41,055 nt of DNA. Origin: an uncultured Marinoscillum sp. (GTDB lineage: Bacteria; Bacteroidota; Bacteroidia; Cytophagales; Cyclobacteriaceae). Position 1 is the stretch's first letter, and each line of letters begins with the position of its first letter. The notes beneath the pieces are model-generated. The model was not told the DNA's origin and ran no database searches. It saw only the letters and a program-made list of their open reading frames with translations. Below, in pieces: positions 28,507 through 37,103 of the stretch. The stretch spans positions 1 to 41,055 of the forward strand of contig CACLDR010000012.1 of assembly GCA_902605755.1 (NCBI GenBank), given 5' to 3'. A program made the translations under genes and the position numbers.

Positions 28507-28660
28507 GGCTAATAAATTTTTTCCATCCCTAGTAAATAATTCTCATCCTAAGATATTGCTCTTGTCCAAATAGATTCTGTGTCAAGTATCAAATTCACAA
28601 ACTCAAGCTAGAGAAAGCCGTGATTCTAATGATCCTAAGTTAAGGGCATTTAGAACTTAA
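28507..28660. repeat. Repeat module B, copy 1
   Basis: Diverged copy of 30842-31009. Shared landmarks are TTTTCCA, AATTATTCTCA-like, TATTGCTC and GTCCAAAT, and a 3' end resembling GAT-GATCC-GAGTT. In this copy the plus frame is interrupted by several stops. On the minus strand the shared part precedes a signal-peptide-like frame in both copies and carries TTTGGAC boxes, so it may be an old promoter/leader. Confidence 0.55.
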
Positions 28661-28850
28661 ACTTTTGAAAATAAATAATAATATCTTAAAGGCTGAACTA
28701 TTTCAACATAAGGAAAGGGGTAATCAAAACGGAAGGGACAAAGTGCAAAAATCTCCGTTTATCATACCCCTTCAACTATTCAACCAAACATTATGTTAAC
28801 TCAAATTTGTTGAGAATAGTTCTACTTGTCTTCAGTGTCCCCTTAAATAT
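28657..28850. repeat. Repeat module C, copy 1, with long hairpin
   Basis: About 195 bases repeated in diverged form at 30045-30250. Both copies start with TTAAACTTTTGAAAA and contain a large imperfect hairpin (28715-28772 here: AAGGGGTA..AAACGG with CCGTTT..TACCCCTT) and an AATTTGTTgAGgATAGTTCT-like end. The copy lies directly beyond the 3' end of the secreted-protein gene, so its hairpin may terminate that transcript. A 21-codon frame (28791-28856, minus, MRIFKGTLKTS...) starts one base after that gene's stop. Confidence 0.65.
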
Positions 28851-28857
28851 TCTCATT

Positions 28858-29751
28858 TTATTTTTTAGTTATAGTAAAAGAGGCATCTTCCGGATCAGGA
28901 CCCAATTGGGAAGTCCTATCAGCTGCTGTCCATGTTAGTTTTCCCTCTTTGGAAAAGTCAAAAGTTGTTAAACATTGATATTCTCCACCATTCAATTCTG
29001 TTCCGTTTTCAGTAAAAACTAATATATCATCTGCAACTGCATTTGTTAGTTCAAGATCTATTTGAAAACCTGATGCGTTAAAAATTCTTCCAGTTATCTT
29101 TTTCTTTGAAATATCAAATCCATAAATAGTAGTATTGGTATTAACAAATTCATCTTGTTCATTTTTAAAATCCCATGTAGATGTCATTACAGTTCCAGAA
29201 TTATTAAAAGAAAATGTCATCTTAATATATCCCCAAAAAGTTTCACCTTCCCATGTCCCCTCCATAATATTCAAAGGAGATAATTTTGAAGGGGAGAGAA
29301 TTGGGTACTGATCGTTGATTCTTTGATATGTATATGGCAATGAATTTATTCCTTCCCCTGTACCAGATGATAAAACCTCAGATTCATATAGGAAATCCTC
29401 GTCTACTTCAATCATATGCGAGTATCCATTCATATCAACCCATTCTTCTTTTTTTTTAAAGTCATCACCAGAATATAATCTATTTCTTTTGCCTAGAAAA
29501 ATAAAAAGATTAGGCTCATCTCCGATTTGTTGAACATCAAATTCTGCTTCAAATTTATATGTTATCTTACCTTTCTCATCCTCAAAAATAACAGTCTCTG
29601 TAAATCCAGTTCCTTTTTTCTTAATCTCTCTAGTTTTAAATCCATCTCCTTGTTGAGATTGGAATTTACCTTCTAATAATTCCAATCCGCTTTGCGCTTT
29701 GATAAAAGTTACATGCAGTAAAAGAATCGAAATAAAATATAAGTATTTCAT
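28858..29751 (-). CDS. Secreted protein of unknown function
   Basis: 297 residues with a clear signal peptide (MKYLYFISILLLHVTFIKAQ, cleavage expected near residue 20). The mature part is rich in beta-strand patterns and aromatic residues. Its second half (ILSPLSPLNIMEGTWEGE-like region near residue 160, then TFSFNNSGTVMTSTWDF) recalls lipocalin-like or DUF1579-type barrels that bind hydrophobic ligands, but I cannot assign a family. No lipobox. It is the only intact-looking gene between 26.9 and 31.5 kb and is flanked on both sides by copies of repeat module C. Its upstream region has a 13-bp direct repeat pair. Confidence 0.75.
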   Translation of the reverse strand: MKYLYFISILLLHVTFIKAQSGLELLEGKFQSQQGDGFKTREIKKKGTGFTETVIFEDEKGKITYKFEAEFDVQQIGDEPNLFIFLGKRNRLYSGDDFKKKEEWVDMNGYSHMIEVDEDFLYESEVLSSGTGEGINSLPYTYQRINDQYPILSPSKLSPLNIMEGTWEGETFWGYIKMTFSFNNSGTVMTSTWDFKNEQDEFVNTNTTIYGFDISKKKITGRIFNASGFQIDLELTNAVADDILVFTENGTELNGGEYQCLTTFDFSKEGKLTWTAADRTSQLGPDPEDASFTITKK

Positions 29752-29806
29752 TTTTTTGTTTATTTGGTTAATTAAAAATTTAAATTGTTAGGTTATAATA
29801 AGCTAG

Positions 29807-29860
29807 AAAGTAAGTTTTTCTAAAAAAAGTTAATTTCTAACTTAATAAAAGTAAGTTTTT
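29807..29860. repeat. Direct repeat pair upstream of the secreted-protein gene
   Basis: AAAGTAAGTTTTT occurs at 29807-29819 and 29848-29860, 41 bases apart start to start. Between them lies an inverted repeat AAGTTA/TAACTT (29828-29844). The set lies 56-110 bases upstream of the start codon at 29751, where a promoter and operator would be expected. Confidence 0.45.
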
Positions 29861-29990
29861 AATTTGATAAAAAAAAAACAGGATGAGAACCTAATAATTG
29901 TGGATTATAGTTCCTATTTCTCTACTGCATACTCATAATGCACATTAAGTTGGTTCATAGTGAATTTGAGAGGCAAATATTATTTAGCCA

Positions 29991-30048
29991 AAATACGAGA
30001 ATGGGAGCTAATATTGATGATTGTAACTATGAAGCTTGTGGAGGTTAA
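29991..30048. repeat. Repeat module B, copy 2 (end only)
   Basis: Short match to the right-hand end of module B. The plus frame reads GANIDDCNYEACGG then stop, compared with GSCDIDDPEFEACRS then stop in copy 3. It joins directly to module C copy 2. Confidence 0.45.
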
Positions 30049-30250
30049 ACTTTTGAAAAAAATAAATAATATCTGAGAAGCTGAGCTATTTTCGACGAAA
30101 GGAAAGGGGTAATCAAGACGGAAAAATAAATACAGAGAATTTCGTTTTTCTTACCCCCTTATCAACCTAACAATCATCCAAATGATTGTAATGGATAAAC
30201 CAAAATTTGTTAAGGATAGTTCTTTTTCCATCATGCTCTCCTAAAAATTG
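30045..30250. repeat. Repeat module C, copy 2, with long hairpin
   Basis: Second copy of the 200-base element at 28657-28850, in the same orientation. Its hairpin is at 30104-30160 (AAGGGGTAA with TTACCCCCTT). The minus strand contains a 27-codon frame (30151-30234) that is not kept in copy 1, so the shared sequence may act as RNA or as DNA and not as protein. Confidence 0.65.
30151..30234 (-). CDS. Possible 27-residue hydrophobic peptide
   Basis: The frame starts with two consecutive ATG codons 5 bases after a strong Shine-Dalgarno-like AGGAG (unusual for this phylum) and reads MMEKELSLTNFG, then a hydrophobic segment SITIIWMIVRLI and a short basic end. The stop is inside the stem of the module C hairpin. 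A small membrane peptide of the type I toxin kind is one possibility, but the homologous copy at 28.8 kb does not keep the frame. Low confidence. Confidence 0.2.
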   Translation of the reverse strand: MMEKELSLTNFGLSITIIWMIVRLIRG

Positions 30251-30277
30251 TTAGTCTAGGTTAAATTAATTTAAAAA

Positions 30278-30309
30278 AAACTCCTAGAGTCATCACACCC
30301 TAGGAGTTT
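30278..30309 (-). terminator. Rho-independent terminator, minus strand
   Basis: A perfect 10-bp inverted repeat (AAACTCCTAG with CTAGGAGTTT, 12-base loop) is followed on the minus strand by a run of eight T. This is one of the cleanest terminators in the window, yet no intact gene ends here; it implies that a transcript comes from the 30.3-31.0 kb region on the minus strand. Confidence 0.7.
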
Positions 30310-30335
30310 ATGAAAACTTAAAATACAAAGAACAA

Positions 30336-30427
30336 GTTATCAAAGGTACTTTTGAAACAATGGGAGCATTAGGAATAATCCCCTTTTATAAGAATGCCAA
30401 AGACTATGTTGGAAGAAATGATTTTAT
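30336..30427. repeat. Repeat module A, copy 2
   Basis: Matches 27932-28012. The plus frame is open for about 70 codons around it (VIKGTFETMGALGIIPFYKN, then AKDYVGRNDF) without a start codon. It is located just inside the minus-strand terminator. Confidence 0.6.
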
Positions 30428-30841
30428 GAACATGAAATATCCCTTAACAGTAAGATCAAAACTTCGTTCATCACCTATTTCAAACCAAGGCTCCTACTGA
30501 CTATTACCATATTCCCAAAAACAAACTAAATAGGTTATCTGAATAATTATACTTTACAACGCAATATTCAAAAAAAGTTGCATAGGGGAAAAATCTCTAG
30601 CTTGATCTTATATGCAATGAGAAGTATCAATATCAAAAGATCCTCTTGGACATCTTCCTCTGGTGCGTACTACATTGACAAATGTTATATTCATATGATT
30701 GACCATTATTGCCATCAGGAACAGGAATATCTAAACCTCTACAACACCTTGATCCTTCCATCCCAAGAAATACGAAAGGACTACTAATACCTACTATTAT
30801 TAAAAGTTTTGAGTAATAAATATAACTGGACTTAGTTAGTT

Positions 30842-31009
30842 AGCTACTAAATATTTTCCACCCTTAGTGAATTATTCTCACCAGAGGGTATTGCTCAAGT
30901 CCAAATTAAATTTTTTGTCATAGATCCAAGCTACAACAAAATTAAAAAAGAGCAAGCGAGAGGGAGCTGTGACATTGATGATCCCGAGTTTGAGGCTTGT
31001 AGATCTTAA
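30842..31009. repeat. Repeat module B, copy 3
   Basis: The best kept copy of module B. The plus frame reads ELFSPEGIAQVQIKFFVID and continues without stops to DDPEFEACRS and TAA. On the minus strand it precedes a frame with a hydrophobic segment (KLLIIVGISSPFVFLG) that lacks an ATG and ends at about 30640. I cannot decide which strand was the coding one. Confidence 0.5.
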
Positions 31010-31343
31010 CTATTAGTGAATAGAATATGCCTATTATTTAAATTGTACCTTTTCTGGATAGCATTCATATATGAGTGCCTTTTCCTTAATTTCAAAAAGA
31101 CTACACTCACTTTTTACTTCGGCCAATATCTTATCTTAAATACAAGTTACCATTTTTTGGATCTAGCAACCGTAAAGTTAAAAAATTATGAGATGAATTA
31201 AAATAACCCATACCCTTGCAACTAGATCTGAGAAGTTTTTGCTGAAAAGGAAAATCTCTCTATGTTAGCGGGGGTTTCATGGGCTGATTAGGCAAGGTGA
31301 AAGTATTTAGTACCTTATTAGTTGGACATTATAAAAAAGTCAT
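31010..31343. other. Intergenic stretch between the repeat array and murB
   Basis: About 330 bases without a convincing gene; a 61-codon plus frame at 31016-31201 has hydrophobic residues but no recognisable features. I see no further repeat copies here. Confidence 0.4.
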
Positions 31344-31379
31344 AAAAAAGCCTTTTTTAAAACTTTAAGTAGCTTTTTT
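31344..31379 (-). terminator. Terminator downstream of murB
   Basis: On the minus strand AAAAAAGC pairs with GCTTTTTT across an AT-rich loop of about 20 bases, ending in a T-run. It lies 108 bases beyond the murB stop and probably ends the amidohydrolase-murB transcript. Confidence 0.55.
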
Positions 31380-31486
31380 AATGTTGAACTACATTCTCAT
31401 CTATAATTCGATTTTATGACTTAATACGCTGGTATAATTGAGATAGTATTTTAATGTAAGAGATTAAGCACAAACCATAATTTCAT

Positions 31487-32500
31487 TTAAAAAATACAAA
31501 CCTCTGTCATAAGATCTATTCCAAATTTTTTCTGGATAGATACTTGAATTTTTTCTGATAATTTTAATATATCTCGGCCTTTTCCACCCCCATAGTTCAC
31601 CAGGACCAACGGTTGGCGTTCATGCACACCAATTTGATCATTGCGTTTACCTTTCCATCCACATTGTTCAATTAGCCAAGCTGCGGATATCTTTATATTT
31701 TTTGAATCTACTGGATAATGTGGTAAATCCTTATGGATTAACTTCAAAGCATCATATAGAGGTTTTTCTATTATGGGATTTTTAAAAAAACTACCCGCAT
31801 TCCCAATTTTAATGGGATCTGGAAGTTTGGTTTGACGGATATGAATAACTGACTCGCTTATATTATGTATATTGATTTGTAGCCCTTGATCATTTAACCT
31901 CTGTTGAATACCCCCATACGAGACATCAAACCTTGGCTTAGTGGTCAACTTAAAAGTTACCGATGTAATTACATATTGATCCTTACCTGGTCCTTTAAAA
32001 AAACTATCTCTATAATCAAATTGGCATTGCTCCTTATCAAAAAATCTAACTTTTCCTGACCTGATTTCATATGCCTCTAATGAATCAAAGATATCTTTAA
32101 GCTCAACACCATAAGCTCCTATATTCTGGATAGGTGCAGCACCGACGGTACCTGGGATCAATGATAAATTTTCAACACCACCCAAATTATGATCCAAGCA
32201 CCAAAGGACAAACTGGTGCCAAATCTCTCCGGCACCCACTTTTACTCTTACTTCGTGATCTTTTTGATCCAATACATCAATCCCTTTGATATTGATTTTG
32301 AGAATTGCCTTTCTCTGATTCTTGGTAAATAATATATTGGACCCCCCACCTAATACAAGTTTGGGCAAAGCCATTAATTCGTTGGACTGATAGACCTGCT
32401 TCAATTCCTTTTCACTTGTAATATTAATCAATAGCTGTCCCTTGACTTCAATACCAAAAGTATTATAACTTTTTAAAGAGATATTTTTCTTTGTTTGCAC
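31487..32500 (-). CDS. murB: UDP-N-acetylenolpyruvoylglucosamine reductase
   Basis: 337 residues, the type I MurB length. FAD-binding blocks are LVLGGGSNILF (residues 48-58) and LIPGTVGAAPIQNIGAYGVE (114-133). YRDSFFK (163-169) is the substrate-binding tyrosine region of type I enzymes, and the proton donor is Ser237 in GNAGSFFKNP. It reduces UDP-GlcNAc-enolpyruvate to UDP-MurNAc in peptidoglycan synthesis. The start is a GTG at 32500; no ATG exists before SYNTFGIEV, which must be included. It follows the amidohydrolase gene by 36 bases. Confidence 0.95.
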   Translation of the reverse strand: MQTKKNISLKSYNTFGIEVKGQLLINITSEKELKQVYQSNELMALPKLVLGGGSNILFTKNQRKAILKINIKGIDVLDQKDHEVRVKVGAGEIWHQFVLWCLDHNLGGVENLSLIPGTVGAAPIQNIGAYGVELKDIFDSLEAYEIRSGKVRFFDKEQCQFDYRDSFFKGPGKDQYVITSVTFKLTTKPRFDVSYGGIQQRLNDQGLQINIHNISESVIHIRQTKLPDPIKIGNAGSFFKNPIIEKPLYDALKLIHKDLPHYPVDSKNIKISAAWLIEQCGWKGKRNDQIGVHERQPLVLVNYGGGKGRDILKLSEKIQVSIQKKFGIDLMTEVCIF

Positions 32501-32536
32501 AGAATAAGCTATATCTTGTTAATTACTAAATTTTTA

Positions 32537-34240
32537 TTATTTACGTTTAAATAATACCTTACCTCCCACAATGGTCATCTCAACCCGTGTATTTAATATT
32601 TCATCCTCTTCAATGGACATGATGTCTTTATCTAAAATTGTAAAATCTGCTAGTTTACCAACCTCTATTGATCCTTTAATTTCCTCTTCAAAAGCTCCAT
32701 AAGCTGCATCTATGGTGTAAGATTTCAAAGCCTGCATTCTAGACATTTTCTGATCAGGCTCATATCCCCCTTCAGGAGTCCCTCTTAAGGTCTTTCGAGT
32801 TACAGCAACATAAAAAGAAGCCAATGGATTGATGGATTCCACCGGAGCATCAGACCCATTAACAATTGGAATCCCTTGATCGAGTAGTTTTTTCCAAACA
32901 TATGCTCCCTCCTTAATCCTATCCTTGCCCAAACGATCAATGGCCCAATGTCTATCAGAGGCCAAATGAATACTTTGCATGGCAGGAATAACTCCAAGCT
33001 CCTTGAATCTTATCAAATCTTCTTTATTAATATGTTGAGCATGTTCAATTCTAAATCTACTATTAGCCTTTTTATCAGGGAAAGCTTTAAAAACGCGGGC
33101 ATACATGTCCAAAACCTCTCGATTTCCTCTATCCCCAATAGCATGCGTACATACTTGAAAACCAGCTTTAATAGCTTCTCCTGCCAACTTCTTCAATTTT
33201 TCAATATCACGTACATTATGACCAAATTTACCTGGTGCATCACTATATTCCTCAAGTAACCAAGCCCCTCTTGATCCTAGTGCACCATCTGCATAAAGCT
33301 TCACAGACCTAATTGTGAGTCGATATAAAGAATCAATAAAAATCCCATTAGCAAAATAATCCGCTAAAAGATCTTCATCATCACCACTCAACATGACATA
33401 AAGCCTTATTTTGAGTTCATCATTAACCAATAATTTATGATATAAATTAACCCAAGAGGATCCTGATCCAGCTTCATGAAAACTTGTAATACCATTAGCC
33501 AAAATATAGTCAATAGATTTCTTTAAGGATTTTTCTAACCATTGCTCAGATGGCTTGGGTATGAGAGCTTGGGCATTGGTATGTGCTGTTTCATTGAGGA
33601 TTCCCGTTGGTTTCCCGTCAAACCCCCTAAAAATCTCTCCTCCAGCTGGATCCACAGTTTGACCATCTATTTCCAAAATTTCTAAAGCTTTTTTATTTAC
33701 GAGTCCAAGATGTCCACTAGCATGTGTCAAATAGACTGGATGATTAGGTACGAAATCATTCAATAGGTAATTTGATGGAAGGCCTTTGAAGGCACGCTCA
33801 GATTCATTGTTCCATTTGTCCTGATGCCATCCGCGACCGATAATCCAATTACCTTCGGGTAAAGTTTTTGCCTTGGCAGCAACGAGAGAAACAATTTCTA
33901 AATAGCTTTTAGTACCCATTAAATCTAAATTCATCAAATTAGCTCCTATACCCATGATATGAGCATGACCCTCAATGAATCCAGGAAACATTGTTCTACC
34001 ATTTAGATCTATCAATTTAGTGTTCTTACCAGCATATTTAATTATATCCTTATATCTACCAACTTTCCATACTTTTCCTGCTTTGACTGCAACGGCCTCG
34101 ACTTTGATATCACTACCATCAACTGAATAAATGGGTCCATTATGTATCAATAAATCTGCCTTTTCTTTTTGCTCACAACTCAAGAATAAACATAAAATAC
34201 AAAAAGTAATTAAATAAATTATTTGAATGCGAATAATCAT
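32537..34240 (-). CDS. Amidohydrolase (YtcJ-like), predicted lipoprotein
   Basis: 567 residues. The N-terminus carries a lipoprotein signal with lipobox LFLSC (Cys22), so the enzyme is probably membrane-anchored in the periplasm or at the surface. The metal-binding HxH is His92/His94 (IEGHAHIMG); further family blocks are ADGALGSRGAWL, THAIGDRGN, RIEHAQHI and VNGSDAPVESINP. This is the Amidohydrolase_3 (YtcJ/NfdA-like) family, which hydrolyses amide or related C-N bonds; substrates are mostly unknown. A TAAATTTG box lies just upstream (34249-34256 on the minus strand), which would give an extremely short leader. Confidence 0.88.
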   Translation of the reverse strand: MIIRIQIIYLITFCILCLFLSCEQKEKADLLIHNGPIYSVDGSDIKVEAVAVKAGKVWKVGRYKDIIKYAGKNTKLIDLNGRTMFPGFIEGHAHIMGIGANLMNLDLMGTKSYLEIVSLVAAKAKTLPEGNWIIGRGWHQDKWNNESERAFKGLPSNYLLNDFVPNHPVYLTHASGHLGLVNKKALEILEIDGQTVDPAGGEIFRGFDGKPTGILNETAHTNAQALIPKPSEQWLEKSLKKSIDYILANGITSFHEAGSGSSWVNLYHKLLVNDELKIRLYVMLSGDDEDLLADYFANGIFIDSLYRLTIRSVKLYADGALGSRGAWLLEEYSDAPGKFGHNVRDIEKLKKLAGEAIKAGFQVCTHAIGDRGNREVLDMYARVFKAFPDKKANSRFRIEHAQHINKEDLIRFKELGVIPAMQSIHLASDRHWAIDRLGKDRIKEGAYVWKKLLDQGIPIVNGSDAPVESINPLASFYVAVTRKTLRGTPEGGYEPDQKMSRMQALKSYTIDAAYGAFEEEIKGSIEVGKLADFTILDKDIMSIEEDEILNTRVEMTIVGGKVLFKRK

Positions 34241-34362
34241 ATTTTATTCAAATTTAAGTCGATTTCAACAATCTATTCAGTTTTTTATTACTACAAATGG
34301 ATTATTATAAATAAGTTGAAATTAGAGCATACTTTTTTTTTAATTAAATCATTATATTTGCG

Positions 34363-34370
34363 CTTCATTC
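34363..34370 (+). promoter_or_regulatory. TAnnTTTG promoter box of rpsA
   Basis: TATATTTG fits the Bacteroidota -7 consensus; a T-run lies where the -33 box should be. About 90 bases of leader would precede the rpsA start. Confidence 0.45.
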
Positions 34371-34466
34371 AAAAGAATGGGTAGGGTTCGATAGAATTCT
34401 AAATCTAAAACAAAAATTACATGTGTTCCCCTGGTCATGTAAGTGTATTTAAAGGGGTTGAATATT

Positions 34467-36752
34467 ATGCCGAAAAAAGAATTAAATGATCAAAAAAAAG
34501 ATGTTAAGACGGTAAAAAAAGCTGTCTCAACTAACAAGGCCAAAATCAAAAAGCTAAAAGAAGAAAAAGTCGAATCAAAAAAAACTACCAAAGTCAAAAA
34601 AGAAGCGACCGATAATAAACTTAAAAAAGCAGAAGAGGAAAAGAAAAAAGTAGCTGCAAAAACTAAAGAAGTAACTTTAAAAGTTAAAAAAGCAATAAAA
34701 AAAACTATAAAGGCAGGAAATGATGAAGCAGCACGAGAGACGGTTAACTCAGTTATAAAAGCACCAAAAAAAGGGCCTTTAGCTAAAATACCTGAAGACA
34801 AAGCTGCTGCAAAAATATCGAAGGACGAAGAAAACGAATCGTCTATTAAAGAGGCAGCGCCGAAATATTTACCCCAGGATAAAAAAGAAAAGAAAGAAGA
34901 CAAGATCCAAAAAGCCAAATCTCTTCAGCAGACATGGGAAGAATTTGAAAACGAAAACAAATCTGATTATTCTGACAAAGAAAGAGCAGATTTGGAGTTG
35001 TTGTATGGAGAAACTGTAAATACAATAATAGAAAAGCAAGTCATAGAAGGACAAATAGTTGCACTGACCAAACGTGAAGTCATTGTCAATATTGGTTTTA
35101 AATCTGACGGTATCGTATCAAGATCTGAGTTTAGAGATATCGATGAATTAAAACCTGGCGATACTGTTGAAGTATACATAGAAGAACAAGAAAATGCTAT
35201 TGGTCAATTAGTTCTCTCACGTCGAAAAGCAAAAATTGTCAAAGCTTGGGATAATATTCAAAAAGCACTTGATGAAGATATAATCATCGACGGAATGGTT
35301 AAAAGGCGGACTAAAGGGGGACTTATTGTAGACGTTTATGGGGTAGAGGCCTTCCTCCCAGGTTCTCAAATTGATGTCAAACCTATTCGGGATTTTGACA
35401 TTTTTGTAGGTAAGAAAATGGAGGTCAAAGTTGTTAAAATTAATTATTCAAACGATAATGTAGTAGTATCTCACAAGGTGCTTATAGAGAAAGATCTTGA
35501 AAAGCAGAAAATCGAGATCTTAAGTAACTTAGAGAAAGGCCAAGTATTGGAAGGAGTCATAAAAAACATGACAAATTTTGGAGTTTTCATTGATCTCGGA
35601 GGTGTTGATGGATTGTTACACATAACAGATATCTCTTGGGGAAGAATAAATCACCCTGAGGATGTATTGTCTTTGGATGAAAAAGTAAATGTTGTTGTGC
35701 TTGATTTTGATGATGATAAAAAAAGGATTTCACTTGGAATGAAGCAATTGACTCCCCATCCGTGGGATTCATTGGAATCTGACATTGAAATCGGATCTAA
35801 AATTAGTGGTAAAATTGTCAATGTCGCGGATTATGGTTCATTTCTTGAAATTATACCTGGTGTAGAAGGATTAATTCATGTAAGTGAGATGTCTTGGTCA
35901 CAACATTTGAGAAATCCACAAGACTTCATGAAAATAGGAGACGCAAAAGATGCAGTAGTTTTGACCATAGATCGCAATGAGCGAAAAATGTCATTAGGCA
36001 TCAAGCAGTTGTCTGAGGATCCATGGACGAAACAAGATGCTTTGGTAAAATATGCCGTTGGAACACAGCATAACGGAGTTGTTAGGAACTTAACAAATTT
36101 TGGATTATTCATTGAACTCGAAGAGGGTATTGACGGACTTGTCCACGTTTCTGATCTAAGTTGGACCAAAAAAGTGAAACATCCTTCTGAATTTGTAAAA
36201 ATGGGTGATGAACTTGAAGTGATTGTTATGGAGCTTGATACAGCTAACAGAAAATTAGCATTGAGTCACAAGCACCTAGAGGATAATCCATGGGACAACT
36301 TCGAGTCTTTATTTACACGTGGGTCTACACACAAATGTACTATTTTAAGTAGAGGAGATCGCAGTGCAATTTTGGAACTCCCATATGGACTTGAAGGCAC
36401 ATGTAACAACAGAAACTTAACCAAAGAAGATGGATCAGAGGCAGTCGAAGGAGAACTTTTAGATTTTAAAGTTATTGAATTCGCAAAGGATGATAAGAGG
36501 ATTATCTTGACTCACACTGGTTCATGGAAAGTAGCTGGTCATGGATCTAATGAAACCTCAAAGCCGAAAGTTTCAAAAGGAAAGAAAACGGATAAAAAGA
36601 AAATTGATTTAACCAATTCTACCCTAGGAGATATAGAAGCCTTATCATCTCTCAAGGTGAAAATGGAAGATGGAGCGAAAGCTGAAATTAAAAAGGCTGT
36701 AGCCAAGAGGGCAACTAATAAAAAGGCTAAACCTAAAAATGAAAAATCATAA
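34467..36752 (+). CDS. rpsA: 30S ribosomal protein S1 with long lysine-rich N-terminal extension
   Basis: 761 residues from ATG 34467, preceded by AAAGGGG 10 bases upstream; a GTG 24 bases earlier (34443) is in frame but less likely. Six S1 domains are visible: EGQIVALTKREVIVNIGF (about residue 195), DGMVKRRTKGGLIVDVYG, EGVIKNMTNFGVFIDLGG, SGKIVNVADYGSFLEIIPG, NGVVRNLTNFGLFIELEEG and CTILSRGDRSAILELPYG. S1 helps mRNA bind to the 30S subunit. Unlike the usual S1, about 150 residues before the first domain are dominated by Lys, Ala and Glu, and the C-terminal 60 residues are again lysine-rich. These tails may be disordered RNA-binding regions (inference). Confidence 0.93.
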   Translation: MPKKELNDQKKDVKTVKKAVSTNKAKIKKLKEEKVESKKTTKVKKEATDNKLKKAEEEKKKVAAKTKEVTLKVKKAIKKTIKAGNDEAARETVNSVIKAPKKGPLAKIPEDKAAAKISKDEENESSIKEAAPKYLPQDKKEKKEDKIQKAKSLQQTWEEFENENKSDYSDKERADLELLYGETVNTIIEKQVIEGQIVALTKREVIVNIGFKSDGIVSRSEFRDIDELKPGDTVEVYIEEQENAIGQLVLSRRKAKIVKAWDNIQKALDEDIIIDGMVKRRTKGGLIVDVYGVEAFLPGSQIDVKPIRDFDIFVGKKMEVKVVKINYSNDNVVVSHKVLIEKDLEKQKIEILSNLEKGQVLEGVIKNMTNFGVFIDLGGVDGLLHITDISWGRINHPEDVLSLDEKVNVVVLDFDDDKKRISLGMKQLTPHPWDSLESDIEIGSKISGKIVNVADYGSFLEIIPGVEGLIHVSEMSWSQHLRNPQDFMKIGDAKDAVVLTIDRNERKMSLGIKQLSEDPWTKQDALVKYAVGTQHNGVVRNLTNFGLFIELEEGIDGLVHVSDLSWTKKVKHPSEFVKMGDELEVIVMELDTANRKLALSHKHLEDNPWDNFESLFTRGSTHKCTILSRGDRSAILELPYGLEGTCNNRNLTKEDGSEAVEGELLDFKVIEFAKDDKRIILTHTGSWKVAGHGSNETSKPKVSKGKKTDKKKIDLTNSTLGDIEALSSLKVKMEDGAKAEIKKAVAKRATNKKAKPKNEKS

Positions 36753-36824
36753 AAAATTTTTCTTTTTTTGACTTCATAAGTTAGGTGACCGCAGGTCATT
36801 AAAAATGATTAAATTGTGAACAAA

Positions 36825-36895
36825 GGTTCCGTGGCCGAGTGGTTAGGCAGAGGTCTGCAAAACCTTTTACGGCGGTTCGAATCCGTTCGGAACCT
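36825..36895 (+). tRNA. tRNA-Cys (GCA)
   Basis: 71 nucleotides. Acceptor stem GGTTCCG with CGGAACC, D arm GTGGTTAGGC, anticodon loop CTGCAAA with anticodon GCA and closing stem GAGGT/ACCTT, T arm CGGTTCGAATCCG. CCA is not encoded. It lies 72 bases after rpsA and is followed directly by a terminator. Confidence 0.95.
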
Positions 36896-36896
36896 C

Positions 36897-36928
36897 AAAA
36901 AAAACCATTATTATATGGTTTTTTTTTT
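36897..36928 (+). terminator. Terminator after tRNA-Cys
   Basis: AAAAAACCAT pairs with ATGGTTTTTT across a 6-base loop and ends in ten T. It follows the tRNA by one or two bases. Confidence 0.85.
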
Positions 36929-37103
36929 AGCTTTAATCAATAATTTATTCAAAAAATGTGACTAAGTAAATTTTAAAAAAAAAAAAAAAAATAATAGAAA
37001 AATGTAAATATTTAAGCTCTAAATTTCAATATAATTAACTAGTATAATACTAAATATTCTTTCTCATTTATTAGCCTTATGTTAAATATTTGTAATTAGC
37101 TAT

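Noticed and set aside
30578-30787. 69-codon plus-strand frame in the repeat array
   Set aside because: No similarity to known proteins, and the minus strand over the same part has an equally plausible frame. I treat it as part of the degenerate repeat region.
34490-34918. 142-codon minus-strand frame opposite the rpsA N-terminus
   Set aside because: It is the antisense of the lysine-rich tail (AAA/AAG codons read as TTT/CTT), which produces long phenylalanine/leucine/serine-rich frames without meaning.
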